This document shows positions 11,271 through 22,621 of a stretch of 64,000 nt of DNA, piece after piece. The position numbers and the translations under genes are program-made. The stretch is from Desmodus rotundus (lineage: Eukaryota; Chordata; Mammalia; Chiroptera; Phyllostomidae). The notes beneath the pieces are model-generated. The model was not told the DNA's origin. It did no database searches and saw nothing but the letters and a program-made list of their open reading frames with translations. The stretch is taken from contig NC_071389.1 in assembly GCF_022682495.2 (NCBI RefSeq), positions 43,972,239 through 44,036,238 of the forward strand, given 5' to 3'. Position 1 is the stretch's first letter. Every line of letters begins with the position of its first letter.

Positions 11271-11344
11271 AAAATGCCCAACACATGAATTTCAAACTGA
11301 AGTGTGTAAGTTGACTTCAGTGTCTTAATAAGCTTCAATCTCAA

Positions 11345-11510
11345 ATGCTGTAATGGTTAAAGCATTGAACCTGGGCTCAAATTCCAGCTGAATGGCTTAC
11401 CAGCTGTATAGCTTGCAGCACTTGACTTAAGCCCTCTAAGCCTCAAAGTTTTCAAGAAAGGACCAAAATAGTATCTACTTCTCTGAGACAGTGAGGAATG
11501 AATGGCAGTA
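11345..11510 (+). repeat. MIR SINE
   Basis: ATGGTTAAAGCATTGAACCTGGGCTC, AAATTCCAGCTGAATGGCTTACCAGCTG and the GACTTAAGCCCTCTAAGCCTCA stretch match the tRNA-derived head and core of mammalian-wide MIR. Confidence 0.7.
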
Positions 11511-11639
11511 TTTCTCCATCCCCACTTAGTTATTAAGCACTCAATATTATTATTCATATTAGAATTCCTTTTTCTGCCATTGAGTATTTGTTGTTCTTTC
11601 CCTGACATCATTTGCTTCACTTAAAGCAATACTTTTACA

Positions 11640-13893
11640 TTAATGTGGTTCTTCATTTATTTTTTGTTTTGTAAACAGCTTTATTAAGGTATAATTGACA
11701 TGCTATATAAACTGAGGTTATTTTTTAATGAGATCTTGTCTGAAAGGGTCTTAAAGAAAATGTAATAAAGAATGCTGACCAGCCACATCGTTTATCTTTC
11801 CATGCTATAAGAATACAGGCGTGTCTCAATTGAGGAAATCTTTAGCAAACGTTATGTTTAGATTTAATGAGCAAATATTTAATGGGCACCAGTTTGAGCC
11901 AGGTAGTGGTCTAGAGACCAGAGATATACTGGTAAATAAAATGGACAAGAACCCCTGCCTGCCTGGGGTTGATATTCTAGTACTACTTGCTATGACACAT
12001 AAGGATTTGTGATTTTTTTTTTGTTTGTGAATTTTAAAGAGATTTTTAAAAATAGTCATACACTTGCTTAAAAAGCAAAGCTATATTTACCTATCACATG
12101 AAGTGTACATCTATAATAAAAGACCACCTCTACAATAGGTTTAAAATGTGCCCACCAGGGATCGAAGGGTCATACCCAAGTTACAGCTGTTTCCTTGGGT
12201 AACAGGTTATTCTATGAGACACTTCCTGACTGCAACTTCCTCCCCTCCTGAAGTTAACAGTGATCAACATTGCCTTTCCATCTTTCAACCTGTAAAATCC
12301 CAGGTCTGAGTATAGTGTCAGGAGGAAATAAATGCTTAGGGGAAAACAAAGGACGATGCAAAGGAAGTAGGGAGGTTGTATTAGCTTCAGATTCCTGAAA
12401 GTCAGAAAGAATGTGCTCAGTCAATTCTGTTATTTCTAGATAATGCTTTATCAAACTGTTGGTCACAACTCATTAGTGGGCAATGAAGTCGATTTTGTGA
12501 GTTATGACTGACTAGCATTTTTTTTCCCTGAATAGGAAAAAAAAAGTATAATACAACACACAGTGTGAATCTTGTTCTATGAAACATGTGTTTCATATGT
12601 GTATGATGTAGTTACATGCATTTATATGCTGAATCATATATTTCTTATTATGAGGCAAAGATAAAAATATCACAGAACCTTCAGGTCAGGTGATGTAAAA
12701 GTGGGTGTGATCACTGGTAGGTGCAAGAGAAAGAAAATAAGCCAAGTTTTATAAATCAAACAAAATTCAATATTAAAACTTCTCCTAAAAGTTAATCAGT
12801 GTACAGATTTTTGTTTTAATCATATGAAGGGAGAGTGAGGAGAAATATTCTGACCAGATACATTCACTTTTGTTCAGAAAATTGTTTATTTAAAACAAAC
12901 TTTTTTTCAACCTCTCTGCGTAAGACATAAAATGTTCTGTTCAGAAATAAAACTAAGGGTATGCTGAGTTTATCTTGTAGTTCAACTCTTAGCTTTTAAG
13001 TACTGTAATCACCAATTAAGATTTAGCAATCCAAGACCCTCTGTCCCCTCCCCAGGAGAGCTGCTCCTCCCTTTGTAAGAGAACCTGTGAATACCTAGCA
13101 CGAGGATTAGCCTCCTGGTAAAACAAAACAAAAATATTCCTGCTTTCACAGTTGGTAAATTCGTGTTTCCCAAACACAGTTTTCTTAATTCTTGGCTCTA
13201 AATTATTCGTAGTGCCATATAAATTTTATTTGAAGTAAGATCTCTTACTTACATCAGGAAAGACATTTCTTAGGATATTAACTCACATCCTCTGAATGTT
13301 ATTTATTTACATGGCTTTAAAACAATTAAGACATTTAGGGAACACATTGAACCACAGACTAGTGTGTATTTTTTCATTTGAACTATCATCCAAAGGCTCA
13401 CCTACCCTTTTCCACCCAGGGAGATAAATGTTTCAGAACCACGGAGGCATATTTCCTTTCTGTCTGGTTCCTTAGAATTTATTTAAACATGCTTATTGAA
13501 ACTTCCTGTCATGTAACATTTTAGAAAGATTCCCCAAATATATACGGCTTACACACGGTAAATATTACCTGACAAGGTTGTTACTACCAAGTTTTCTTCC
13601 TTAGGCAAACAACGCTGTAGTCGAAATCCCCTATATAAACAGTTCCAGTTGTTATGTAAATGACATTAACCTAATAAAAGAGTGAGTATAGCAGTTTTCC
13701 TCTAAGTCTTTAAAATAAATAGGAGTGAATATTCAAAAACTGTAAATGTCCTAGGGCATCAGGGCCCCTTGAGAGTTAACGCCACTGACATTTAAGAGGA
13801 CAAGAGGCCTGCCCATCTCCAAACTAAATGTCACTTTCTATAAACAACACCCAAATCAGAGCACAAAGAAAACAGTTTCCTCTTTAAGGCCCT
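11640..13893. other. Intergenic DNA with old L1/L2 fragments
   Basis: No gene. AACAGCTTTATTAAGGTATAATTGACATGC (about 11678-11710) is a common old LINE remnant. About 11860-11990 (GAGCAAATATTTAATGGGCAC, GGTAAATAAAATGGACAAGAACC) resembles the reverse strand of an L2. The remainder, including 12470-13890, is unassigned AT-rich DNA. Confidence 0.4.
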
Positions 13894-13898
13894 GTGTT

Positions 13899-13900
13899 TA

Positions 13901-13979
<79 letters not shown>

Positions 13980-14001
13980 GGAAGGAAGGAAGGAAGGAAG
14001 A
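13899..14001. repeat. Compound microsatellite (GAAA)n-(GA)n-(GGAA)n
   Basis: Uninterrupted purine tract of about 100 bp: AAAG repeats, about 24 GA units, then GGAA units. The 80-codon frame through it (Arg/Glu/Lys runs) is a repeat artefact. Pure purine mirror-symmetric tracts can adopt triplex DNA. Confidence 0.95.
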
Positions 14002-14009
14002 AAAAACTT

Positions 14010-14655
14010 ACGGAGGCCCAGTGAGTTACAGACTGTTACAACTGCCAGAGCCACAAGATCTCATGGCTTTTTTGAGACCAATTTCCTATTCCTAAAAAGA
14101 AAGATGCATGTCAGAACTAAATACGAATACCTTTAAACAACTGCAAGATCAGGGAGGTAAAAGTAGAGTCATCTAGGCAAATAAACAAAAATTCACTTCC
14201 TTAGGCTCCACAGAACACTCTCTAGGCCACGGTTTGGTATAAAATACTTTAGGGGAAAAAAAGTTAAATATCAGAGGTGGTTGCCACCCTGTTAGCAGCT
14301 CATTGCAGGTGGGGGTGGGTGAGAGAGTCTGGGACTAAAATTTTCATCCTGTCTAGCTGCCTTGGGGGTGGCTATAAGCAGATCTCTGGGGAAACCAGCT
14401 AATTTAATAGGCTCAAACTGGTCAGGGGCATTAATTTTAAACATTCTGGGGTTTCTCTCCTTTGTTTTAAAGGAAAATGAACAATGAAATGTTCATTCAA
14501 GTTACAATATTGGCTCCCACAAGAATCAGAGGCTTTGACCACAGTGGTCGATTTACCCATCTCCGCCAAGCAGAAATAAGAACTCAGCTAGATGAACACC
14601 GAGAGCTAGCAAATTGTCTTTCCTTCAGAAGAGTTCCTTCCACTTTGCATCGCGG
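14010..14655. other. Intergenic DNA, nothing recognised
   Basis: No gene or nameable repeat. The frame at 14477-14659 shows no recognisable domain. Confidence 0.35.
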
Positions 14656-14659
14656 CTAA

Positions 14660-14860
14660 GGCACAGAATTTGGAATCAGATAGGCTTGAGGTGGATGCCT
14701 GTTTGGCTACATTTTAGCTGTATCGCCAAGAACAAATCGCTTACTCTCATCTCTTAACTAGAAAATGGGGATATTTTTAAAAATGGGAATATTAATTAGT
14801 GCCTACTAGACAGGGTTGTTAACAGTATTGAATAAGACAATGCATTCAAATAAATGGTAG
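14660..14860 (+). repeat. MIR SINE
   Basis: GGCACAGAATTTGGAATCAGATAGGC, TTGGCTACATTTTAGCTGTATCGCC, AACTAGAAAATGGGGATATTTTT and GACAGGGTTGTTAACAGTATTGAATAA follow the MIR consensus through its 3' part. Confidence 0.75.
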
Positions 14861-14884
14861 CCTAAAAAAGACTGATAATCAGAA

Positions 14885-15012
14885 AATTATGTAGGAAGAA
14901 ATGGAGAAAGGGGAAGGGGAAGTAGGATGAGGAAAAGTGAGAGGGAAAGGGATAGGAGAGAGGATGGGGCACAGGGAAGAGATGAGGGGAGAGGAAAGAG
15001 AGAGATCATAAA
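14885..15012. repeat. Purine-rich (GGGGAA/GAGAGG) low-complexity tract
   Basis: About 120 bp almost entirely A and G, without a strict unit. A short (TG)n/(TA)n tract follows at about 15068-15094. Confidence 0.8.
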
Positions 15013-15654
15013 GATAATAATCAATCACTTCTTAGTAAAGTATACCCACTGTACTTTGCAAACATAATTATATATGTGTGTGTGTATATATATACCTGAT
15101 TGTAGTCCATTGCCCACTATTTTCTCCAGATTTCACCTGAGCAATTGGCCCCAAAAATAAAACCAAACAAAAACCCACCGACTTGACCAGGTTTCACTTT
15201 AAATTCATGACCACAACTAGCAACTGGTTTAAAAATAAAGAAAATTGTTTTTCTGCATTGATTAATTCAGTTGATCAATTATATAATGAAGGACCTAAGG
15301 GCTTCCCACCATTTTCTCCTGCCTGCCTCAAGGCCAAAGATGACAAATGCAAGTTTGATACAGACACAACCATGTCTAGTAGAAGAAGAGGAACTCTTTC
15401 TTCCCTGGAGAACTTTTCATCAGCAAAGAATAGCTTTCCTAGAAACCACTGAGCAATCTTCCCCTCCTTTCTCACCGGTCGGAATGGTGTTGCTTGATTA
15501 TGTCTCAGGCAGCCTTTGCCTAGGTGGATGACACCTTCGTAGCTGGATTAAATCAATCAAGTTTCAAACCTGAAGGGGGCCAAAGTTTTGCCACCCGAAA
15601 GCTGCCTTTGGGGATATTGGTTTTAAGCTGATTATTGAGAGACAAAACACTTGG

Positions 15655-16135
15655 AAAGAATGTTTGACCCTCCCCCCCTTTCCTGCCTAAGAGATTCAGG
15701 AAGGACATCCTGGGGTGTTTGCCTCACCCTAATTTGAATTGTGTATGGTGGGTGGGAGGGCTCCAGGCAGGAGCCTGGTAGCTGGATCCCCCCCACCCCC
15801 AATCCCCCCACAAACCTCTCCCCAGACCCACTGTTTTCTGGGTTGCCCAGCAAAAATTTACCTGCCAAGTGTGTTCCATTCTTCCTTAACTACCTGTAAA
15901 TTGCCCACTGTCACTTTTGAAATCTAACATCCCCTTCCCCCTTTTTCTCCTTCATCCAAAATGACATATGCACCCAATTTTTGCCTTACTGTCTTAGAAA
16001 TTTCCATGTTTCTGTGAGTTCCCCATGTGCACATATTAAAATTTTTTCCCTATAAACTGTCTCTGTTAATTTGATTATTAGCCCAACCATAAAAACTTAG
16101 AGGGTGGAAGAAAAGATTTGTGGGGGGGGTTTAGC
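15655..16135 (+). repeat. Probable old endogenous-retrovirus LTR
   Basis: The stretch begins near TGTTTGACCCTCC and ends with a U5-like segment: CATATTAAAATTTTTTCCC, TATAAACTGTCTCTGTTAATTTGATT, CAACCATAAAAACTTAGAGGGTGG. This layout (pyrimidine-rich U3, ATTAAA, TGTTAATTTGATT) recalls ERV LTRs. Ends are uncertain and no TSD was established. The following 16136-16850 is unassigned old repeat-like sequence; its 113-codon frame (16118-16459) has no recognisable domain. Confidence 0.45.
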
Positions 16136-16849
16136 CCCCGCACCTCCCTGGAACAGGAATGGGGATCATTTCCATCCACATACATGTCCGTGAGGATGAC
16201 AGGAGATACCTGGAGAATGACACTAGTGGAGGAGAACTATGTGCGCAGAAACACTGCCAGACTGGACTGCAGGGGACATAAACAGTGCAAAATGAAGAAA
16301 GCTCTTTGGATCCCCCAAACTTATAGGAGCAGGAAGCTAGCTAAGAAAACTAATCAGCTGCAAGCATATGAGTATACTCTCCTTCATGAGAAAGGAAGGA
16401 TGATTCGGAGGGTGTGGAGAAGAATCCAGAAGGTGGAGCCAAGAACCATGGAAAATTAGTCTCAGGCATTGAGCCCTAACAAGGAAATGCCAAGCAGGGC
16501 CTAACTGGATTTCAAAATTGCTCTGGATCATTTATTTTTGTATGACTCTTACTCCACCTTTTGAACAGGGGTGTCTGGATAGCAGTTATCCTACGCCTAC
16601 CATACCACTTTAAGTTGGGTATGTGTGGAGGAAGGTAATTTGTCTCTTTTTTCACAGGTCTGTAGATCAAGAACTGTACTCAAGGAGCTGTACTTAACAA
16701 AACTACATTTGAGAACTTGAACTTGATTTTTATGATGAGATTCTGAACTTTGAGGTGATACTGTAATAAAAGGAGTCTTTCTGGACCCTTGGGATAAAGT
16801 GAATACCTTTTGTATGTGGGAGTAACATGAATCATACAGGGACCAGCCT

Positions 16850-17345
16850 GTGGCTATGGTAGCCAGCCTCCAAGATGGCCCCTAACGATCCCCACCTTCT
16901 GGTACTCACCCTCTCATATGGCATACTCTTCCATGGCATCAGAGTTGTTCTGTGATACCAACAAACTCAGCAGAAGTGATTGCATGGGTGAGGCTAAGTC
17001 TGCGAAGATATTGTGGCTTCTGTCTGACTTTTTCCTTTGTGTCACCTGCTCTAGGGAGCCAGCTGCCACGTCATAAGGACTCTTAAGCAGCCCTACAGAG
17101 AGGCCCACCTGGCAAAGAATGGAGGCCGCCTGCAACAGCCATGTGCGTGCGCCTCGGTCCAGTCTTCAGAGGAATGCAGCCCAGTCAGCAGCTTGGCTGC
17201 AGCCTCATGGGAAATACTGAGCAAGATGCCAAGCTATGCCCCTTCTGAATTCCTGATCCACAGAAACTGTGACCAAACATAAGCATTTATTATTTTAAGC
17301 TGCTAAATTTTGGGATAATGTAGTAATAGGTAACAATTAGAAGTA
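16850..17345 (+). repeat. MLT1-type MaLR LTR
   Basis: CCTCCAAGATGGCCCCTAACGATCC near the start, CATGGGAAATACTGAGCAAGATGCC, TTCCTGATCCACAGAAACTGTG, TTATTATTTTAAGCTGCTAAATTTTGGG and GTAATAGGTAACAATTAG at the end are the characteristic 3' half of MLT1 solo LTRs. Confidence 0.7.
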
Positions 17346-17699
17346 GTTATTAAAAATTCTATATCAATTTTTTCCTAAAGACTACTTGTTCTGAGAGGCT
17401 CTCAAAATCAGTTATCAAAAAAGTTATCTTTTAAGTTAGTCATCTTTAACACTAAAAGAAAATAGGACAAAATGGTTGACATATCTTTATCCCATAAAAG
17501 AGCAAAATATCAAACTATGCAGTAATGACTAGGCAATAAAGATCTTTGTACATCATCTTCCATAATTCAAATAATTAATAGTAAAATTATAGAAGTATTT
17601 AACCAATATACCCCCACTGAAAGGTTTCATTCCATCGTGGTGCCAGTGAGAAAGCACTTGAGGATGAGGAAGGAAAAGAAGGGCAGCTGAAAAGGATGG

Positions 17700-17865
17700 T
17701 ATTACAGAGCAGCGCTGTGGAGTGGGTAAGAGCATGGGCTCCGAAGCCAAACTACACCTGATAATTACAGGCCCTCCCTCAAAGGGTTGTTGTAAGAATT
17801 AAATAAACACATGTCAATTAAATAGGAGGGCCCCTGGCACACAGCAAGTGCTTAATAAATAACTT
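17700..17865 (+). repeat. MIR SINE with internal deletion
   Basis: GTGGGTAAGAGCATGGGCTCCGAAGCC (head), a short core, then AAAGGGTTGTTGTAAGAATTAAATAA and CCTGGCACACAGCAAGTGCTTAATAAA (3' end). The middle of the consensus is missing. Confidence 0.8.
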
Positions 17866-17869
17866 TGTC

Positions 17870-18640
17870 CATCCTGGGGATGTCTGTGGATGGGATAGGA
17901 ATGCATGGATGTATTTTGGGTCCCAGAGAAGATTCAGTCACTTGGCAGTGTTACTTGGCAGGTTATACTGCCTCAATTTCCCTTCAGAACGCTTCGGGAG
18001 AGTGCAAAGACAAGCCCTGATCTAACTTCGAGGCAACAAACACCGTAGCAGGTGGCACCTGTCTCTGTTCCCAGCACTTCCCTATGCATCCGCAGAAAAG
18101 CGGATGGGCAGCTTCTGAGTATGCTCTATGTTGAAAGTTCTGTCTACTATGTAAGGGGTGACCAAATAATTTCTTATCAAAACCGTGACCTTTCTGGGAA
18201 CAAAATAAACCCTAAATATGATTGTACTTAAAAAGTAAGCTTAAACTGGGACATTGCAGCTAGCAATGAACATTTGTTCACTGTGACTGAGGTGCAGGTT
18301 CAGAGACAGAGGCAACATACGTATCTGAATAAAAGCAAACAATTACATTGTGCAACTATGCACAGAATGAAGAAATGTGATCTACTCCCAATAACTGCCT
18401 CACCAGAGTTTAAACAGCAACTTATTTATATGTAAATAATTCCTCAAACCTTCATAATCACATCTATGCAACAATTACATATAACATAAAGACATCTCAG
18501 AAACACCTGACCGTGTTGACTATTCAAAATTCCCTCTTTGCTTTCTGGGGTAGTACTTGTGCCCAATTTATGCTTTATTTATTTTCTTACTTTATTTTAT
18601 GGGCTCCTTCTCCCTCCTATCTCCGATATTCCCTGGGCCT
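17870..18640. other. Intergenic DNA, nothing recognised
   Basis: No gene or nameable repeat visible on either strand. Confidence 0.35.
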
Positions 18641-19440
18641 TTCTCTCATCCCACATAGTCCCATGTGCTGAGCTTATACACACTCATTGTTTGAACTATC
18701 ACACTTGAACACTGATGACTCCCAAATCTTTATTTATAGTCCTGACTTCTGTCTTAGGCTCCATACCTGAGCTGTCTAACACGATAGCCGTTAGCCATGT
18801 GTGGCTATGCAGCACTGGAATTGTGGCTAGTTCAAATCGAGATGGCCGTAAGGATAAAATACACCATATTTCAAAGACTTAGAAAAAAGTGAATGGAAAA
18901 ATATCTCAGTGATTTTTATATACATTGATTGCATTCTTTAATAGCAATACTTTAGGTATATTAGATTAATAAAATGTATCTTTAAAATCAACTTATCCAT
19001 TTCTGTTTACTTTTTCTATGTAGCTCTGAGACATCTGAAGTACATGTGTGGCTCACAGTGGCGTCTCGCATTGCTTCCCTCAGGCAGCACTGCTCTAGTC
19101 TCTCACCTCCTCCTGACCACCTCTACCTCCCACTGGTGCCTCAAATTCAGTATATGCAAAACTTAACTCCTCATCCTCTCCTCCAGTCCACTCTCCACAC
19201 TGAATAGAGAGTGATATTGCTGAAACACATATCCAGTCACATCACTTCCCTGCTCGAAATTCTACAATAGTCAGTTTTAGGATAAAAATAATAATCTAAG
19301 CCTCTCGGTCTCTACCTTCAAGGGCTTACAATGTCTGCCTCTCTCGCTCTTCACAAACAAACTGAAAACTCCTAGAAGGCCAGGACTATGTCTCTCAATT
19401 AGAAAATACAAACATTGCAAAGGCAGTGCAAGTATTGCAA
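18640..19440 (+). repeat. L2 LINE 3' region split by a DNA-transposon-like repeat
   Basis: L2-like sequence before (GATGACTCCCAAATCTTTATTTATAG, TGACTTCTGTCTTAGGCTCC to about 18768) and after (CTCACCTCCTCCTGACCACC, CCTCAAATTCAGTATATGCAAAACTTAAC, CAGTCACATCACTTCCCTGCTC, CAAGGGCTTACAATG) a separate repeat at 18769-19096. The order on both sides fits one L2 copy. Confidence 0.6.
18769..19096. mobile_element. Old non-autonomous repeat inserted in L2
   Basis: Starts CTGAGCTGTCTAACACGATAGCCGTTAGCC and ends ATTGCTTCCCTCAGGCAGCACTGCTCT, with TGTGGCTAGTTCAAATCGAGATG inside. I recognise it as a frequent mammalian-wide repeat but am unsure of its class; the ends are weakly complementary, which would fit a non-autonomous DNA transposon. 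Confidence 0.4.
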
Positions 19441-19493
19441 AGGCAGAATTCCTTACAAAAAAATTGCGGGGAATGATCCTTAACATGGGTCGG

Positions 19494-19668
19494 CCCCTGC
19501 CAGGTAGCTCAGTTGGTTGGAGTGTCATCTCAATAAGCAAAGGTTGCAGCTTTGATTCCTGACCAGGGCACATGTAAGAATCAACCAATGAATGCATAAA
19601 TGGGTGGAATAATGCCCTGATGTTTTCCTCCCTTCCTATCTCTAAAATCAATAAGTAAAATTTAAAAA
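19494..19668 (+). mobile_element. Ves-like SINE
   Basis: CCCCTGCCAGGTAGCTCAGTTGG head, TTGATTCCTGACCAGGGCAC, CAACCAATGAATGCATAAATGGGTGG middle and AAAATCAATAAGTAAAATTT tail. The 134-codon minus frame over it is a repeat artefact. Confidence 0.85.
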
Positions 19669-19671
19669 ATG

Positions 19672-19815
19672 TGTCAAACACTATTTTAAGTGCTTCTGGT
19701 ATACTTAATTCTTAAAACAACCCCATAAGGAAGGAACTACTCTCCCTGTTTTACAGATGAAATAAGGCACAGAGACTCTAAGAAATGTGCTTAGGGTCAC
19801 ATAACTGGTATATGA
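19672..19815 (-). repeat. MIR SINE, reverse orientation
   Basis: ACAACCCCATAAGGAAGGAAC, CCTGTTTTACAGATGAAATAAGGCACAGAG and GTGCTTAGGGTCACATAACTGGTATATG are the complement of the MIR core and 3' half. Confidence 0.75.
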
Positions 19816-19834
19816 AGGGGCTCATAGTGTGTCC

Positions 19835-20035
19835 TGGGAATGGAAGGTAGTCCCATGGGGCTGGAGCATGGAGTGCAAGTGAAGCCAGGAGGAAAGCTGG
19901 AGCCAGATCATGGACACCTGAAATATTTTCCTAAAGAGTTTGGGCTTTCTTCTGGAAACAATGAGCTTTTTGATGTGGGAAGTGACTGGCACACCATGAC
20001 TGATACTTAAGGCATTACACAGGCAGTCAGGCACA
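19835..20035 (-). repeat. Probable L2 fragment, reverse orientation
   Basis: GGAGCCAGATCATGGACACC, AGAGTTTGGGCTTTCTTCTGG and GTGGGAAGTGACTGGCAC resemble the complement of the conserved L2 3' region. Confidence 0.35.
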
Positions 20036-20099
20036 TGACTGAGGAGCGAGAAACCACAGAGTTCCTCCATTTGCATTCTCCCTTTTGTACCAACACTTC

Positions 20100-20250
20100 C
20101 TTCAGTCACCCAAATTTCACATCTGGGAGTTACCTCCCTTATGAGTCAGACACTTGGTTCTATCGATCTCACCTCCTCAGTCCTTCTCCATTCCATCCCC
20201 TCTTCCCTAGTCCCGCTGCCAGTAAGTTAAGGCCCACCCCCATTGCCTCT
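20100..20250 (+). repeat. L2 LINE, left part (interrupted)
   Basis: ACTTCCTTCAGTCACCCAAATTTCACATCTGGG through CATCCCCTCTTCCCTAGTCC resembles the L2 region that continues directly as CCCCATTGCCTCTTACCGAGG after the element at 20251-21392. Confidence 0.5.
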
Positions 20251-21392
20251 TTTTTTTTTTTTTTTTTAAATATATTTATTGATTATGCTATTATAGTTGT
20301 CCCATTTCCCCCCCACTCCACTCCATCCTGCCCACCCCCCTCCCTCCCACATTCCCCCCCCATAGTTCATGTCCATAGGTCATACTTATAAGTTCTTTGG
20401 CTTCTACATTTCCTACACTATTTTTACCCTCCCCCTGTCTATTTTCCACCTATCATCTATGCTACTTATTCTCTGTACCTTTCCCCCTCTCTCCCCCTCC
20501 CACTCCCTTAATGACAACCCTCATGTTCTAGTTGTTTGCCTAGTTTGCTCTCGGTTTTGTTTTATGTGTGGCCGTTAATAACTGTGAGTTTGCTGTCATT
20601 TTTACTGTTCCTATTTTTGATCTTCTTTTTCTTAGGTAACTCCCTTTAACATTTCATATAATAAGGGCTTGGTGATGATGAGCTTCTTTAACTTGACCTT
20701 ATCTGAGAAGCACTTTATCTTCCCTTCCATTCTAAGTGATAGCTTTGCTGGATACCCCGCCCTGGTGAACACCTAAGGCTCCGCCCCTTAAAGTAACAGA
20801 AGCACCAAGACAAAAAAAAAAAAAAAAAAAATGGCCCAAATGACAGAACACTTCAAAGCTCCAGAAAAAATACAACTAAGCGAGGAAGAGATAGCCAACC
20901 TATCGGATGCACAGTTCAAAGCACTGGTTATCAATATGCTCACAGACTTGGTTGAATCTATTCGAAAAACAGATGAAAAAATGAAGCCTATGCTAAGAGA
21001 AACAAAGGAAAATGTACAGGGAACCAATAGTGATGAGAAGGAAACTGGGACTCAAATCAATGGTGTGGACCAGAAGGAAGAAACAAACATCCAAACAGAA
21101 AAGAATGAAGAAACAAGAACTTGGAAAAATGAGGAGAGGCTTAGGAACCTCCCGGACGCCTTGAAACGTTCCCACATCCGAATTATAGGGGTGCCAGAAG
21201 GAGAAGAGGAAGAACAAAAAATTGAAAACTTATTTGAACAAATAATGAAGGAGAACTTCCCTAATCTGGCAAAGGAAATAGACTTCCGGGAAGTCCAGGA
21301 AGCTCAGAGAGTCCCAAAGAAGCTGGACCCAAGGAGGAACACACCAAGGCACATCATAATTACATTACCCAAGATTAAACGCAAGGATCTAC
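20251..21392 (-). mobile_element. HAL1-like retrotransposon with 5' inversion (twin priming)
   Basis: One insertion flanked by a perfect 16-bp TSD (ACCCCCATTGCCTCTT at 20236-20251 and 21393-21408). The left part (20251-about 20757) is minus strand: poly(T), 3' UTR and the C-terminal end of ORF1. The right part (about 20758-21392) is plus strand: end of the 5' UTR and most of ORF1. Relative to the copy at 795-2788, the left part starts at the equivalent of about 2205 and the right part ends at about 2193, so the two pieces are nearly contiguous in the source RNA. This is the signature of L1 twin priming. Also 5'-truncated within the 5' UTR (at GCCCTGGTGAACACC). Confidence 0.9.
20831..21392 (+). 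pseudogene. L1-type ORF1, N-terminal two thirds, truncated by inversion
   Basis: Open frame starting ATGGCCCAAATGACAG that encodes the ORF1p N-terminus (EKIQLSEEEIANLSDAQF), coiled-coil region, and RRM (IRIIGVPEGEEEEQKIENLFEQ, EVQEAQRVPKKLDPRRN). Against the 795-2788 copy it lacks 141 bp in frame between two AAAGG repeats (equivalents of 2034 and 2175), joining LPKIK straight to KDLHP. It then runs into flanking L2 DNA and stops at 21418. The true C-terminus lies inverted at 20251-20757. Confidence 0.8.
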
Positions 21393-21408
21393 ACCCCCAT
21401 TGCCTCTT

Positions 21409-21965
21409 ACCGAGGTAACGGAGTCTCTTTACTACTTCCAGTCTTACTTCCTTCACACATGCACTGGCCCTCACGTCCTGCACCCCTCTGTGTCTTTGCT
21501 CATACTGCTTTCTCTGCCTGGAGCTCTGTTCCTTTCTTCATTCACCTAACAGCATTTACTCACCATTCGAGACAGCTCAGGCATTTTTTCCTTTAGGGAA
21601 GCCTTCTTACACACTTCTTCTCTTTTCCAGGGAGTTAGGTATGTTCACTCTGCACCCATGTAACATTCTACAATAAGTATTTCTAATTCATCACAGTATG
21701 TTTTAACCACAGACTTTACTGAATAAGTCACCCATCAGAGTGGGGCTGCGGCTTACTGATTCAGTTATGGAAACAATATCTGTAGAGCATCTCATCACCA
21801 CCACCCCCAGTGCCTGGATGAAGGTGAGGAAAACGGCAGTGAACAAAACAGATCAAAATTCCTTGTGCAGTTACATTCTAAATGTGGAGCCTACCTTCTT
21901 ATTTACCTGTAATTCCAGTGCCTAGCCCTTGATGAACTAATGTGATAAGGTTAGAAACATAGTTG
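21409..21965 (+). repeat. L2 LINE, right part and adjoining L2-like fragment
   Basis: TTACTACTTCCAGTCTTAC, CACTGGCCCTCACGTCCTGC, TCATACTGCTTTCTCTGCCTGGAGC, GACAGCTCAGGCATTTTTTCC and AGGGAAGCCTTCTTACACAC follow the L2 3' region. About 21770-21885 (GTGAACAAAACAGATCAAAATTCC) looks like a second, reversed L2 fragment. Confidence 0.65.
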
Positions 21966-22621
21966 GGTCCACCAACCTGTCTTTTCATTAAGCTGTCCCT
22001 GTCAGCCTCTTCTCTAGGATCTTTACCTTTTATCTACCTTTCCTTTAAAATATCCCTATGTAATCTAAAAGGAGCCATACTGGACCTAGCCAATATTTCT
22101 AAGCAAAGTTCTATTTTTACACTGTAACTTCTCCTTTCTTCCAATTCTCATGTTTCCTTCTCACTCTAGTCCCCATTTCCCTTGAGACCAAGGACCCTCT
22201 CTGGCTGTCCAGAAGTACAGTCAGGTATCTTAGTACTTTGTTTTCCCCAATATCCCAGATTCTAATTTACTGCTCCCTAATCTTCCCTGAACACCCCTAA
22301 AGTAAATGCTAGCTGGTCAGTATTATCTTCTGTGCTGGAAAGCTTCGCACTTTCTCCTTCCCCACCCATTGAGAAGACCCTCTGTTGTTCAGTACTGTTT
22401 TCCTCGACCACAGCACTTATCACTCTGGAACCTTGGGTTTAGTTTTCCCCTCTCTCGCACTTTCTAGAGTCCAGAACTGTTCAACAAAGCATCAATAAAG
22501 GAATAGAGGAATAAAGGAATGTGCATACATATACTTATATATCCTCTCCCCCCGAATACAGCTGAGTATGACTTCCTTCCTTCTTCCATACATTATAGGG
22601 AGATCTACAAAAAGAGACAGC

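Noticed and set aside
13894..14136. 80-codon frame with Arg-Glu repeats
   Set aside because: Pure translation of a GA/GAAA/GGAA microsatellite.
16118..16459. 113-codon frame next to the LTR-like region
   Set aside because: No recognisable domain and no retroviral motif; the flanking sequence is old repeat-like DNA.
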